Both the position numbers and the translations under genes were made by a program. A model generated the notes under the pieces. The model was not told the origin of the DNA, searched no databases, and worked only from the letters and a program-made list of their open reading frames with translations. Shown piece by piece: positions 1-8,300 of a DNA stretch of 64,000 nt. Where the stretch lies: the NCBI RefSeq assembly GCF_003015185.1, contig NZ_CP027860.1:992001-1056000 (forward strand). The letters run 5' to 3'. Position 1 is the first letter of the stretch. Every line of letters begins with the position of its first letter. Source of the DNA: Ahniella affigens (lineage in GTDB: Bacteria; Pseudomonadota; Gammaproteobacteria; Xanthomonadales; Ahniellaceae).

Positions 1-2
1 AA

Positions 3-146
3 CTCACAGAAACGTTGCGCGCGTTGCGCGAGACGAGCGAGAACCTCGCCCGCATCACGCGCGATTTTGACCGGGCCCCTGCCGGCTATTTGCTGCATGG
101 CGACCCATTGCCCACGTACCAAGCCAAGCCGGAGTCCCGCCAATGA
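3..146 (+). CDS. MCE/MlaD-like protein, 3' end only
   Basis: Only the last 47 codons are in the window, in an open frame ending at TGA 144-146. The tail is amphipathic (LRETSENLARITRDFDRAP) and ends in a short polar stretch. MCE-family lipid-binding subunits of ABC transporters commonly end in such a helix, but the MCE domain itself lies off the left edge. The main evidence is context: the stop overlaps the ATG of an ABC-auxiliary lipoprotein (ATGA), and MCE subunit followed by lipoprotein is the usual order in Mla/Pqi-type operons. The permease and ATPase genes are expected further left. The family call is inference from context. Confidence 0.5.
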   Translation, partial: LTETLRALRETSENLARITRDFDRAPAGYLLHGDPLPTYQAKPESRQ

Positions 147-736
147 GTTTCGACGTTCGAAAGACACTTTTCGGCTTGACGATGATCGTTGTGGTCAGCG
201 CGTGTAGTCTGGTGCCAAAGTCGGCGCCGAGCACGACGTTGCTGCTGCCGGTCCAGTTTGATGCGAGCAGTGGTACTTGGCCGGCCAATCTGCGCCCTGG
301 TCGCGTGCAGGCGGCGTCGGCGTTGCGTACCGATCAAGTGCTCGTCGTGTCGGGTGCCCGATTGATGCAAGCACCGGGACTTCGCTGGGCCGCGGTGCCC
401 GCCGATCTGGTGGGCGAAGCACTCTCCCAATGGCACGCGACGACGGCGCTAACGGGCACCCATTCTGCGCAAAGCGCTACGTTGGATGTGACCATCGACG
501 CCTTCCAGTGGGAGGAATCTAAGGCCGTCGTGCTGGTAGCAATGCATGGCCAGTATCGCTGCCCGGACGGTGCGATCACCGACTTGCCTGGGGCGCCTGC
601 AACCCTGCCAATGCCGTCTTTGCATGATCCCGATGCTTTGGCCGAAGCATTTGCGCGGGCAACCCAGAGGGTCGCGGGAGCCCTTCTGCAGCAGGCGAGC
701 CAGCCGCAATGCGGGACACCGATCCCGCAGGGATAA
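143..736 (+). CDS. ABC-type transport auxiliary lipoprotein (PqiC/ABC_trans_aux-like)
   Basis: This 197-residue protein has a lipoprotein signal peptide with a lipobox (VVSAC, lipidated Cys21). The ABC_trans_aux family holds outer-membrane-anchored partners of MCE transporters such as PqiC. The body fits that family: an early LPVQFDASSG strand, VAASALRTDQVLV-like text with a conserved Arg, then a central β-rich region and a C-terminal Ala-rich helix containing a FARAT segment. The start overlaps the stop of the upstream MCE-like gene, so the two are probably translationally coupled. The likely role is to link the periplasmic MCE bridge to the outer membrane for lipid transfer. Two late cysteines (in YRCPDG and PQCGT) could pair. 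Confidence 0.7.
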   Translation: MSFDVRKTLFGLTMIVVVSACSLVPKSAPSTTLLLPVQFDASSGTWPANLRPGRVQAASALRTDQVLVVSGARLMQAPGLRWAAVPADLVGEALSQWHATTALTGTHSAQSATLDVTIDAFQWEESKAVVLVAMHGQYRCPDGAITDLPGAPATLPMPSLHDPDALAEAFARATQRVAGALLQQASQPQCGTPIPQG

Positions 737-760
737 ACGCGTCCCGCGATGATGGGAATC

Positions 761-1657
761 TCAGCGGTCGCCGCTGCGCAAGGGCTTTTGGAACCAGAAG
801 TCAGCGTAAGGATTGTCGTTGTACGCGCAAATCGGCTGAAAGCCGTTGCGCACATAGAGCGCCTGCGCTTCGTGGAGACTCCGGTTCGTATCCAGGCGCA
901 GGTGCGTGAGTCCTGCTGCCTTGGCGCAAGTTTCCAACGTGTCGAGCAGACGTTGCCCAATGCCCAGCCCACGTGCCGCTGATGACACCCACATGCGTTT
1001 GATTTCGCCGATGCCGGGTTCGTTCACTTTGAGCGCGCCACAAGCAATGGGAACCTGTTCCAGACGGGCCAGCACAAACCAACCTCGCGGCGGGATCAGT
1101 TCGTCCTCGCGAGCCGATACCGACCGTTCTGGGTCAAATCCATCCGGGAACCGCCGCCGAAGTTCTTCGAAATAGGCCGCCAAGCAGGCTTGCGCGGCAT
1201 CACTGGCGGGGTCTTCCTGGCCAATCTGAACCGACGATGCCCGCAGCAAGCGCTCGACTTCACTCATGGCCGACAGCAAGCGCAGCCGATGTTTGTCGGA
1301 TAGCGGTTCCAGCAGCGACGCTGCCAGGTCGTTCGAGCGTTGGTCCAGCGTCGCCCAGAGCCTTTTGCCCTTCGCCGACAAGCGCAGGCGCTTGATGCGT
1401 GCGTCGTGGTCGGCGGCTTTGCTGCTGATGAGCTTCTCGGCTTCCAGTGCGCGCAGCATGCGGCTCAAGTAGCCGGAATCAAGCCCAAGGCGGGCGCGGA
1501 GATCGCGAACGCTGCAGCCATCGAGACCGATCTCAAACAGCAACCGGGCCTCGGCCAATGGGCGGCCACTGTCCAAATAGTTGCCGTCAAGCAAGCCAAT
1601 GCGTTGCGAGAGCGTCCGATTGAACCGGCGAACCTGATGAATGTGCCCGATTTCCAT
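761..1657 (-). CDS. MarR family regulator fused to a GNAT acetyltransferase
   Basis: This 298-residue protein has an N-terminal winged-helix MarR domain (about residues 1-145), with recognition-helix text SGYLSRMLRALEAEKLI and wing DHDARIKRLRLSAKG. A C-terminal GNAT domain follows (about 150-298), with the acetyl-CoA pyrophosphate loop ARGLGIGQRLL and the late LYVRNGFQP motif. MarR-GNAT fusions are a known two-domain family in proteobacteria. The target DNA and the acetylated substrate are unknown. The start ATG lies in the right half of a perfect 11-bp inverted repeat, and the promoter elements leave almost no 5' leader (see regulatory entry), which suggests autorepression. The gene converges on the ABC-auxiliary lipoprotein gene. 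Confidence 0.85.
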   Translation of the reverse strand: MEIGHIHQVRRFNRTLSQRIGLLDGNYLDSGRPLAEARLLFEIGLDGCSVRDLRARLGLDSGYLSRMLRALEAEKLISSKAADHDARIKRLRLSAKGKRLWATLDQRSNDLAASLLEPLSDKHRLRLLSAMSEVERLLRASSVQIGQEDPASDAAQACLAAYFEELRRRFPDGFDPERSVSAREDELIPPRGWFVLARLEQVPIACGALKVNEPGIGEIKRMWVSSAARGLGIGQRLLDTLETCAKAAGLTHLRLDTNRSLHEAQALYVRNGFQPICAYNDNPYADFWFQKPLRSGDR

Positions 1658-1692
1658 TCTCTGACATTAGTCAGAGAATGGATTCAGGTCAA
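1655..1692 (-). promoter_or_regulatory. Promoter/operator of the MarR-GNAT gene, likely leaderless
   Basis: On the minus strand a -35 box TTGACC (1687-1692) is followed by a 17-nt spacer and a -10-like TAATGT (1664-1669). Only six bases then separate the -10 from the ATG at 1657. A perfect inverted repeat with 11-bp arms (CATTCTCTGAC at 1655-1665 and its complement at 1670-1680, 4-nt spacer) covers the -10 and the start codon. MarR proteins usually bind such palindromes. Transcription would start at or next to the A of the ATG, so the mRNA is predicted to be leaderless. The -10 matches consensus at only three positions, including the key T1, A2 and T6. Confidence 0.6.
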
Positions 1693-1766
1693 GTCCGTGC
1701 ACAGACCGTATCGGGGCAATGCGCCCGCACCATCTTGTCTTAGCGCGGCGCGCCGAGGAGGCGATC

Positions 1767-2303
1767 TCAAGTGTTGGCAGCGCTTTCGTACTGTCGCTTC
1801 AGGGTCTGCCAATGGCTCCAGAACGACGGTGCCTGAGTGCCATCGATCAGCGCCACCAGAATATCCAGATGAGCGTGCCAGCCCGCGCCGACCATGTGGC
1901 GCATCGCCAGATTGGGAATCGCTCGGTGCGTGAGGCGGAGCAACACGCCAGCGCTGCTTTCGCTCAAGTCGATCGTGACCTCGCCGACCCCAGGCCAGTC
2001 AAAGCGCAGGTGCCGGGGTGGTTCGATGCTCAAGATGGTGCAAACGGCCGATGAGACCTCAGCGAAACCCGCCGGGCGCAGATCAGTGGCCTCCGACAAT
2101 TGATCATTCCGCCACACCAATTCGAGCGCCGCGTCGGGCTTAGGCACGAGATCGCCGGCGGCGAGCCACTGGCTGCGCAGCTCGCTGTCAGCAACATAGC
2201 GCCACACGCGTTCAAGCGGGCCGGGCAGGCGACGTTCGATCGTCAGGCTGTGGGTCATTTCAAATTTCGCTGGTTCCGTGGTGTCGGCAATTCGCTGGGT
2301 CAT
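1767..2303 (-). CDS. SRPBCC (AHSA1-like) domain protein
   Basis: This 178-residue protein has the activator-of-Hsp90 homology 1 / START-like fold: an early IERRLPGPLERVWRYVAD helix-grip strand and helix, SQWLAAGDL, a central RFDWPG strand, and a C-terminal helix (GAGWHAHLDILVALI) that closes the pocket. These proteins bind hydrophobic ligands, and the ligand here is unknown. The start ATG overlaps the stop of the upstream ArsR gene (ACATGA), so I use this internal ATG rather than a longer in-frame extension that would run into arsR. ArsR-SRPBCC pairs are common, with the regulator controlling both genes. Confidence 0.85.
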   Translation of the reverse strand: MTQRIADTTEPAKFEMTHSLTIERRLPGPLERVWRYVADSELRSQWLAAGDLVPKPDAALELVWRNDQLSEATDLRPAGFAEVSSAVCTILSIEPPRHLRFDWPGVGEVTIDLSESSAGVLLRLTHRAIPNLAMRHMVGAGWHAHLDILVALIDGTQAPSFWSHWQTLKRQYESAANT

Positions 2304-2668
2304 GTTGGTTTCCTGGTGCGGCGTTGGGGTGCGGCGGCGGGGGTTCTGGATCGCAACAGCTGCTCGAGCGCATCGAGTCGCTGTGTCCAAAACTGCTCGT
2401 AATAGCGGAGCCAGTCGCGGGCGTGCGCCAAGGGCTGAGGATCGATTCGGCAATAGTGAACGCGGCCGCGAATGTCGCGGCGAATCAAGCCAGCCTCTTC
2501 GAGCACCTTGATGTGTTTCGATGCCGCCGCCAGCGACATGTCGTGCGGCTTCGCCAATGCGCCAACGGTTTGCTCGCCATCACTCAGCGTGCGCAGCATG
2601 TTGCGGCGCGTCTGATCGCTCAAGGCTTGAAACAGCCGGTCCAACTCTTCGGGACTAATGTTAACCAT
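2300..2668 (-). CDS. ArsR family transcriptional regulator
   Basis: This 122-residue winged-helix protein has the ArsR layout: a dimerisation helix PEELDRLFQALSDQTRRNML, then the helix-turn-helix (TVGALAKPHDMSLAAASKHIKVLEEAGLI, broken here only for description), a wing (RRDIRGRVHYCRIDP), and a C-terminal helix with WLRYYEQFW. The WLRYYEQFW-type ending is typical of the ArsR subgroup that pairs with SRPBCC proteins. I see no CVC or other metal-binding cluster, so it is probably not a metal sensor. It is co-transcribed with the SRPBCC gene by a stop/start overlap, and its own start codon sits in a palindrome with the -10 box immediately upstream. Confidence 0.9.
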   Translation of the reverse strand: MVNISPEELDRLFQALSDQTRRNMLRTLSDGEQTVGALAKPHDMSLAAASKHIKVLEEAGLIRRDIRGRVHYCRIDPQPLAHARDWLRYYEQFWTQRLDALEQLLRSRTPAAAPQRRTRKPT

Positions 2669-2717
2669 ATGGTTGAATTATAAAGCGCGAGGCGGGAAAG
2701 TCAACAAAATGGTTGAA
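2663..2717 (-). promoter_or_regulatory. ArsR promoter with start-codon palindrome and direct repeats
   Basis: On the minus strand TTGACT (2699-2704), a 16-nt spacer and a perfect TATAAT (2677-2682) form a near-consensus σ70 promoter. Only eight bases separate the -10 from the ATG at 2668, so the transcript should be leaderless or nearly so. The 12-bp palindrome AACCATATGGTT (2663-2674) contains the start codon. The decamer ATTCAACCAT occurs twice, once overlapping the -10 and start codon and once just upstream of the -35 (about 2708-2717). These are good candidates for ArsR operator sites that block both polymerase and ribosome entry. Confidence 0.75.
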
Positions 2718-2808
2718 TATCTGGCTGCCGACCTCTGCACGAGCGGTCGACGCTGATTGTGTCGGGCAACCAAGGCGCGTCGCCCACGTCCCAACCGATG
2801 GACCGGCC

Positions 2809-4290
2809 CTACGGCGTCTGTGCCGGTCCGCCGCGTTCCAGAATCGCCTGAACGTGCGCTTCGGCGGCCTTGCCCAATGCTTGTGCGACGCTTGGGTCGG
2901 CCAGCTCGATTAGGCCCGCCTGACTGGCGCGCTGAATGGTGTCGATGGGGGCGGCCAGGACAATGGCAGTCTGATCGCCGGTGGCAAGGACCACGAAGCG
3001 CTGGGTGCTCCCGGAATCAACCACAACGCGGTTGATCAGGTCGAGCACGGCGTCCAGGTCGTACCAGTCGCCCAGGTTCTCGGCGTAGCCCGAATATTGT
3101 TTGCCGGCCCAGTATGCATTCAGAACGTAGGGGCCTGATTCATCGTCGAGCCCGGGCGGCACTTCCTCGAATACACACGCATCCAGTGTCGGGGTGATCA
3201 GACGCGCCAATGACCGCAACAGGCTGTCATGTTCGTTCGGAAACGTGCCCGTTTCGACGTCAAACCAGATCGCATGCCCTGCTGCCACCAGCAGATCATC
3301 GGCGGTCACGGCATCAGTGGTGTCAAGATCGAGTCCGCCAATTCGCTCAAAGCCTGCCGCAACGAGCGCGGCCGCCGTGTTTCGTTGCGCCTCACGATTG
3401 ACGACTTCCGGTGCCGAATCCGCAGGCGTGTCCTGACCAGGGGCAGATCGACAACTGGAATGCTCAGGATGGCGTTGACACAGCGCCATGAACACAGCGC
3501 GTGCCTCTGGGAGCTTGCTTCGATTAAGGGCTGCAGCAACCCCATCGGCACGAATCGGGTCCTTGATCCTGGCGTGCAAGGCAAGCAAATCACGGGTTGC
3601 GGCCGCATCTGGTTGATCGGCGAGCAAGGCAGCGTATTGGCCGACCCGCCAGGCTTCGTCGTTCTCGATGCGCGCGCCGATTACTGCTGCCAGTCTTGGC
3701 GAATAGGCTCGTACTGGCCGAGGGTTCTCATAAATTTCCGATTCGTAAAATCGCAGGATTGCAAAGCCAGGGGTGTCTGGGCGATCCATCCACGCAATCT
3801 CGTCGCTCTTGAAACATGTACCGGCGTAGAGACCAATCAAGGCCTGCCGCAGTGCGCTGTCGGCGCCCGCAATGACCGGCTGGCTCTCTGCGCAGAAGGC
3901 GGGTTCAGGTCGGTAATACCCGACCAAATCGCTCCAAACCTGACCCCAGGCCTGCCAATCTGCGGGATCGACTTGTTGTGCTGCCAATTCGATCTGGCTG
4001 ATCGTCTCGGTAGCGCCTTGCAGCAGGTGGTCACGCAGATGCGAAGGCGGTGGCAGGTTCGGTCGTTCACCGCGCGCCCAAGCCTGAAGTTCCTGGCTGG
4101 TGCTCGGCAGCGGCGCCCGAAAGCGCTCAGGCAGAGAGGCCTCAATAACGCGGATCGCAGGCTTTGGCGCGACTCCGGGTTTGGCAGCCGTATCCAGCGC
4201 TTCCTGCTCGCCCGATCGCCCGCATCCGACGAGTGCCAGCGCAGCTGGAATCAATATCAAAGCTGGGATGATTCGCGACTTGTAAGGCAT
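2809..4290 (-). CDS. Unknown lipoprotein, 493 residues
   Basis: The protein starts with a lipoprotein signal peptide ending at a clear lipobox (ALVGCG, Cys23). The body is acidic and Ala-rich, with about nine cysteines and several helix-like segments such as LRDHLLQGATETISQIEL and WQAWGQVWSDL. The C-terminal half (about 330-480) has a predicted α/β section containing a WYDLDAVLDLIN segment followed by the strand TQRFVVLATGDQTAIVLAAP. I do not recognise a family. It stands alone on the minus strand with non-coding sequence on both sides. It is probably an outer- or inner-membrane-anchored periplasmic protein of unknown role. Confidence 0.65.
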   Translation of the reverse strand: MPYKSRIIPALILIPAALALVGCGRSGEQEALDTAAKPGVAPKPAIRVIEASLPERFRAPLPSTSQELQAWARGERPNLPPPSHLRDHLLQGATETISQIELAAQQVDPADWQAWGQVWSDLVGYYRPEPAFCAESQPVIAGADSALRQALIGLYAGTCFKSDEIAWMDRPDTPGFAILRFYESEIYENPRPVRAYSPRLAAVIGARIENDEAWRVGQYAALLADQPDAAATRDLLALHARIKDPIRADGVAAALNRSKLPEARAVFMALCQRHPEHSSCRSAPGQDTPADSAPEVVNREAQRNTAAALVAAGFERIGGLDLDTTDAVTADDLLVAAGHAIWFDVETGTFPNEHDSLLRSLARLITPTLDACVFEEVPPGLDDESGPYVLNAYWAGKQYSGYAENLGDWYDLDAVLDLINRVVVDSGSTQRFVVLATGDQTAIVLAAPIDTIQRASQAGLIELADPSVAQALGKAAEAHVQAILERGGPAQTP

Positions 4291-4476
4291 CTGCGGCGTC
4301 TTTGACGTTGGGCTCGCTCATGCTACCAGAGCGGGTTCGCGGCGCGCCGCCGAAGCAAGTTCAAGCGGCTCTGCTAAGGTGCTGCCCGGAATGTTGCTGG
4401 AACGGGACGCGACGTAAGTCAGACCCTGTTTCGCGGCGCCGCATTAACATCATCGAATGACGTATCAGGAAACCAA

Positions 4477-6018
4477 GTGGAAAGCGTGACAGCTGCAATC
4501 ATTGCCGTATTGGCCTCCCTATTGGGCTTTGGACTCGCCTGGTGGTTTGGTCGGCACCTTGCCGCCACGCGATTTGCGGAAGGCGCGCACAGCCGGGACG
4601 CAGAGGTCACGTTGCTCCAGGAGGCGTTGCAGCGGGAACGCCGGGAGCGTGAGCAGGCCCAGGTCCAGATCGGCCAGGTTCAGGACAAGGCGCAATCGCG
4701 GCTGGATGATCTGGCGCTGCGCCTCCAGCAGTATCAAGAACTATCGGCCAAGTCCGAGTCAGGGCACCGAGTCGCCGAGACAGCTTTACAGTCTGCCGAA
4801 GCGCAGATTGGTGCGCTGAATCTGCGCTTGCAGGAAATGCATCAACTCACCATGCAGAACACGGCACTCGAACGGGCGCTGGCCGAGGCGCGCGCGAAGG
4901 CAGACGAGCAGGCGCGGACGGCTGAGGTCACCCGGCAATGGTTGACACAGGCGCGCGAAGTGCTTGGCGAGCAGTTCCAGGCGCTTTCGGCGTCGATCCT
5001 CGACACCAAGGCACAGCATCTCAGCGAGCGGCAATCCGAGCAGTTGCAGCATTTGCTGAAACCGTTCCGCGAGCAAATCGAGTCGTTTCAGCGCGATGTG
5101 CGCGAGGCGACGCGGCTCGATCTTGAAGGTCGCGTCGAGCTGAAGGGCGAGTTGAAGCAACTGAAAGACCTGAATCAGACACTGAGCGAGGAAGCTCACG
5201 CGTTGACGCGCGCGTTGCGCAGCGACGCGAAGAAGCGGGGCAACTGGGGCGAACTCGTTTTGAAGCGTTTGCTTGAGTTGGCCGGATTGACACAGGGTCG
5301 TGAGTATCTGTTGCAGCAGTCCGTGCAAGGCATCGAGCGCAGTACGCAGATTCCAGACGTGTTGATCCGGCTCACGGACGAGCGCAGTCTGATCATCGAC
5401 TCCAAGCTGTCGTTGCTCGCGTATCAAGAGTTGGTCAACAGTGAGTCGGATGAAGACCGCGAACGTTGGCGCAAGGAATTGCGTCAGTCCATGCGCACCC
5501 ATATCGAAGACCTGGGCCGCAAGCGCTATGCCGACACACCCGATCTGCGCACGCTGGAGTTCGTCGTCATGTTTGTGCCGGTCGAGGCGGCGTATCTCGA
5601 AGCTGTTGGCGCTGACGACAGCCTCTACGAGTTGGCGTTGAGCCGCAATGTCGTGCTTGCCAGTCCAGGCATGCTGCTTGGGCTGTTGCGGGTCGTGAGT
5701 CAACTCTGGCGTGTGCAGGAACGCCAGAGCAATGCCGAAGACATTGCCAGACGCGCGGGTGAGTTGTACGACAGTTTCGTGCGAGTCGCCGAGAATCTGC
5801 AGCAGACCTTGAACAAGCTCGATGGCTCTCGCGATGAGCTCGCCGAAGCGATCAAGCGGATCAGCAGTGGTCGCAACAATCTGGTGGTGCAGGTTGAGCG
5901 CCTGAAGGGGATGGGCGCGAAAGCGAGTAAACAGATGCCGGCCGCGCTGCTGCAGGATGCCGAAGCGATGGAACCGCTGCTGCCGGCGCCTGATTCGGAA
6001 TCGGAGCCGAAGGCATGA
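4477..6018 (+). CDS. rmuC: DNA recombination protein RmuC
   Basis: This 513-residue protein begins with one transmembrane segment (about residues 3-24, TAAIIAVLASLLGFGLAWWF) followed by a long heptad-rich coiled coil (about 35-215). The RmuC core (about 230-440) contains the family hallmarks KKRGNWGELVLKRLLE, LIIDSKLSLLAY and VMFVPVEAAYLEA. RmuC limits inversions at short inverted repeats and belongs to the PD-(D/E)XK-like nuclease group. The start is the GTG at 4477, behind a CAGGA ribosome site. The stop overlaps the ATG of the next gene (ATGA), so the two are coupled, though no functional link is obvious. Confidence 0.93.
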   Translation: MESVTAAIIAVLASLLGFGLAWWFGRHLAATRFAEGAHSRDAEVTLLQEALQRERREREQAQVQIGQVQDKAQSRLDDLALRLQQYQELSAKSESGHRVAETALQSAEAQIGALNLRLQEMHQLTMQNTALERALAEARAKADEQARTAEVTRQWLTQAREVLGEQFQALSASILDTKAQHLSERQSEQLQHLLKPFREQIESFQRDVREATRLDLEGRVELKGELKQLKDLNQTLSEEAHALTRALRSDAKKRGNWGELVLKRLLELAGLTQGREYLLQQSVQGIERSTQIPDVLIRLTDERSLIIDSKLSLLAYQELVNSESDEDRERWRKELRQSMRTHIEDLGRKRYADTPDLRTLEFVVMFVPVEAAYLEAVGADDSLYELALSRNVVLASPGMLLGLLRVVSQLWRVQERQSNAEDIARRAGELYDSFVRVAENLQQTLNKLDGSRDELAEAIKRISSGRNNLVVQVERLKGMGAKASKQMPAALLQDAEAMEPLLPAPDSESEPKA

Positions 6019-7190
6019 GTCTCGCCAATGCGCTGCTGGGCGTGCGGGTGCTCGATCTATCGCGCATTTTGGCAGGGCCCTGGGCAACGCAATTGCTGGC
6101 TGATCTCGGCGCTACCGTCTGGAAGATTGAGCGCCCGGAATCAGGCGACGACACGCGCCAGTGGGGTCCGCCTTGGCTTGGGGCGCCTGCGGCAAAAATG
6201 TCGGCCTACTTTGTTTGCTGTAATCGCGGCAAGCAGTCGGTCACGATCGATTTCGCGGAGCCGAGCGGTGCCAATCTCATTCGCGAATGGGTGCGTCATG
6301 CGGACGTGCTAGTCGAGAACTTCAAAGTGGGCGGCCTGGCGGCATATGGGCTCGATTACGCGAGTCTGTCTGCGCTCAATCCGAAACTGATCTACTGCTC
6401 AATCACGGGTTATGGTCAGGACGGTCCTGATGCCGGATTGGCCGGATATGACGCGGCGATTCAGGCGCGCGGTGGCTTGATGAGCATCAATGGCGAGCGC
6501 GATGACCTGCCGGGCGGCGGCCCGCAGAAACTCGGCGTTGCCGTCACCGATCTGATGACCGGGCTCTATGCCGCAAACGCGATTCAGGCCGCGCTGATTC
6601 AGCGCGCCCAGACGGGGCAGGGCGTGCACATTGATCTCGCGCTGCTCGACGTGCAAGTTGCCATGTTGGCGAACCAGGCCAGCAATTATCTGATTGGCGG
6701 CTGGGTGCCCAAGCGTCAGGGCTCGGCACACCCGAACATCGTGCCGTATCAAGTCGTGCGTGCGGCCGATGCGCCGTTCATGCTGGCAGTTGGTAATGAT
6801 GGCCAGTTTCAAGCGTTTGCGCGCTTGGCTGGGCATGCCGAGTGGTTCGAGGATCCGCGGTTTGCCAGCAACGCCGCGCGTGTCCAGCATCGCGACGTGT
6901 TGATCAACCAGATCGAGTCGGCGCTGTGCACAAAGCCCGCGCGGCATTGGCTCGCGGCGTGCGCGGATGCTGGCGTGCCAGCGACGCCGATTCAGAACAT
7001 TGCTGAGGTCATGGTGGATCCGCAGGTCTTGCATCGCGGTTTGGTGCAGGAGACGAGGCGCGCCAACGGCACGTCCTTCAAGAGTGTGCAAAATCCGATC
7101 ACGCGCGCCTCAACTGCCCAAGCGGCGCCGGAGCTCGGCGCCGATACGGAAGCTGCATTGGCTTGGTTGCAGCAGCAAGCTCAGATTTGA
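6015..7190 (+). CDS. Family III (CaiB/BaiF) CoA-transferase
   Basis: This 391-residue protein is of normal length for the family. The N-terminus LGVRVLDLSRILAGPWATQ and the adjacent DLGATVWKIERPE text are the standard family III start. VENFKVGGL, ITGYGQDGP and TGQGVHIDLALLD follow, the last containing an Asp in the position of the catalytic residue by motif alignment (tentative). The C-terminus has the usual GVPATPIQNIAEVMVDPQV segment. The enzyme transfers CoA between carboxylic acids, and the substrate cannot be told from sequence. It begins within the rmuC stop codon. Confidence 0.88.
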   Translation: MSLANALLGVRVLDLSRILAGPWATQLLADLGATVWKIERPESGDDTRQWGPPWLGAPAAKMSAYFVCCNRGKQSVTIDFAEPSGANLIREWVRHADVLVENFKVGGLAAYGLDYASLSALNPKLIYCSITGYGQDGPDAGLAGYDAAIQARGGLMSINGERDDLPGGGPQKLGVAVTDLMTGLYAANAIQAALIQRAQTGQGVHIDLALLDVQVAMLANQASNYLIGGWVPKRQGSAHPNIVPYQVVRAADAPFMLAVGNDGQFQAFARLAGHAEWFEDPRFASNAARVQHRDVLINQIESALCTKPARHWLAACADAGVPATPIQNIAEVMVDPQVLHRGLVQETRRANGTSFKSVQNPITRASTAQAAPELGADTEAALAWLQQQAQI

Positions 7191-7206
7191 GCGCGCGGCG
7201 TTCGCA

Positions 7207-8172
7207 TCAACGACGTCTGCGCGGGCGTGTGTTGTCAGCAGGCGCCTCGGCTTCGATCGATGGCGGTTGGGTCGGCGGTTGACTGAGACGTTCGCGCAAG
7301 CGCGGCGCCGCGAAGTCGAGAAACGCGCGCTGTTTTAGCGGCAGACGGCGCTGTTGCGTGTAGACCAAGCTGATGGGGCTGGGCTCGGGTTCGTGTTCAA
7401 CCAGCACGCGTTGCAGGCGTTGGTCATCCTCGGCGGCGCGGATTTGATAGCAGAGCAAGCGGGTCAGCCCGCTCCCAGCCAAGGCAGCGGTCAGCGCGGC
7501 GTCGGCGCTATTGACCTGCAAGCGCGGGTGGACCGGTACACTGATCTCGCCTTGGGCGGACGGGAATCGCCAGCTGTCTTGATCAGTCATCGCGTCGAAG
7601 GCGATGCAGGCATGGCGACTCAGGTCCGTCGGTGTCGTCACCGGTGGCGCGCGGCGCAGGTAATCCGGACTGGCACAGACGACCCGGCGGGTGCCGCCAA
7701 GGCGCGTCGCGGTCAGACGACTATCCGGCAGGGGGCCGATGCGAATGGCCAGATCCACCTGCTCATCGAGCAGATGCAGCACGCGATCGCTCTGCACCAG
7801 GCGCACAGCCACCTCGGGATAAGCCGCCAGAAACTCGAGGATAATGGGCAGCACATGGATGCGTCCGAACACAATCGGCGCGGTGATCACCAAATCGCCG
7901 CGCGGTTCGCTGTACTCGCCAGCGGCACCACGTTCGGCCTCGCCGACCTCTTCGAGAATGCGTTTGCAGGCCGCGAGATACTCGCGACCGGCATCGGTCA
8001 GCGTGAGCTGACGCGTCGAGCGATTCAGGAGCCTCGATTTCAGATGCGCTTCGAGATCGGAGAGCTTGCGACTGACTGTCGCCAGCGGCATGCCGAGTTT
8101 GCGCCCCGCGGCCGACAGGCTGCCGCCTTCAATGGCTTCTACAAAGACCTGCATGGCTTCCAGGCGGTCCAT
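7207..8172 (-). CDS. LysR family transcriptional regulator
   Basis: This 321-residue protein has the LysR winged helix at residues 1-60 (DRLEAMQVFVEAIEGGSLSA, then RKLGMPLATVSRKLSDLE) and a periplasmic-binding-like effector domain at about 90-300. That domain includes VRLVQSDRVLHLLDEQVDLAIRIG text characteristic of the subgroup annotated DsdC/AaeR-like. The C-terminus is Arg/Pro-rich and low complexity (about the last 25 residues). It is transcribed divergently from the AhpD-like gene with 128 bp between starts, so it probably controls that gene as well as itself. Confidence 0.92.
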   Translation of the reverse strand: MDRLEAMQVFVEAIEGGSLSAAGRKLGMPLATVSRKLSDLEAHLKSRLLNRSTRQLTLTDAGREYLAACKRILEEVGEAERGAAGEYSEPRGDLVITAPIVFGRIHVLPIILEFLAAYPEVAVRLVQSDRVLHLLDEQVDLAIRIGPLPDSRLTATRLGGTRRVVCASPDYLRRAPPVTTPTDLSRHACIAFDAMTDQDSWRFPSAQGEISVPVHPRLQVNSADAALTAALAGSGLTRLLCYQIRAAEDDQRLQRVLVEHEPEPSPISLVYTQQRRLPLKQRAFLDFAAPRLRERLSQPPTQPPSIEAEAPADNTRPRRRR

Positions 8173-8300
8173 CTGATTATTCCATTTTTCGGAAGGGTGA
8201 TTCCATCCTAGCCCGTCTAGTTCCAGAAAGCAGCAGTCTCTAATCTTCTTTCACCGCGCCACGACGCGCATCCCCAACCGATCAAATAGGAGTTTCCAAA
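8173..8300. promoter_or_regulatory. Divergent intergenic region between LysR gene and AhpD-like gene
   Basis: The region holds ATTCCATTTTTCGGAA (near 8179-8194), an interrupted TTCC/GGAA palindrome, and a second ATTCCATC copy about 15 bases further right. LysR sites are usually interrupted palindromes in such divergent spacers, so this is the best operator candidate. AATAAT just before the LysR start resembles a -10, but it lies too close to the ATG to serve that start. A GGAG ribosome site (AGGAG, near 8290) precedes the AhpD-like ATG. Confidence 0.4.

Noticed and set aside
3229-4305. 358-codon plus-strand frame over the unknown lipoprotein
   Set aside because: The minus-strand frame has a signal peptide and lipobox, whereas this one has none and is longer only by GC bias.
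4786-6087. 433-codon frame on the minus strand over rmuC
   Set aside because: Runs antisense to a clear RmuC protein in GC-rich DNA; no motifs and no start context.
8160-8185. AATAAT as a leaderless promoter for the LysR gene
   Set aside because: It is only three bases from the ATG, so initiation would fall inside the coding region; the conserved N-terminus argues against a later start.
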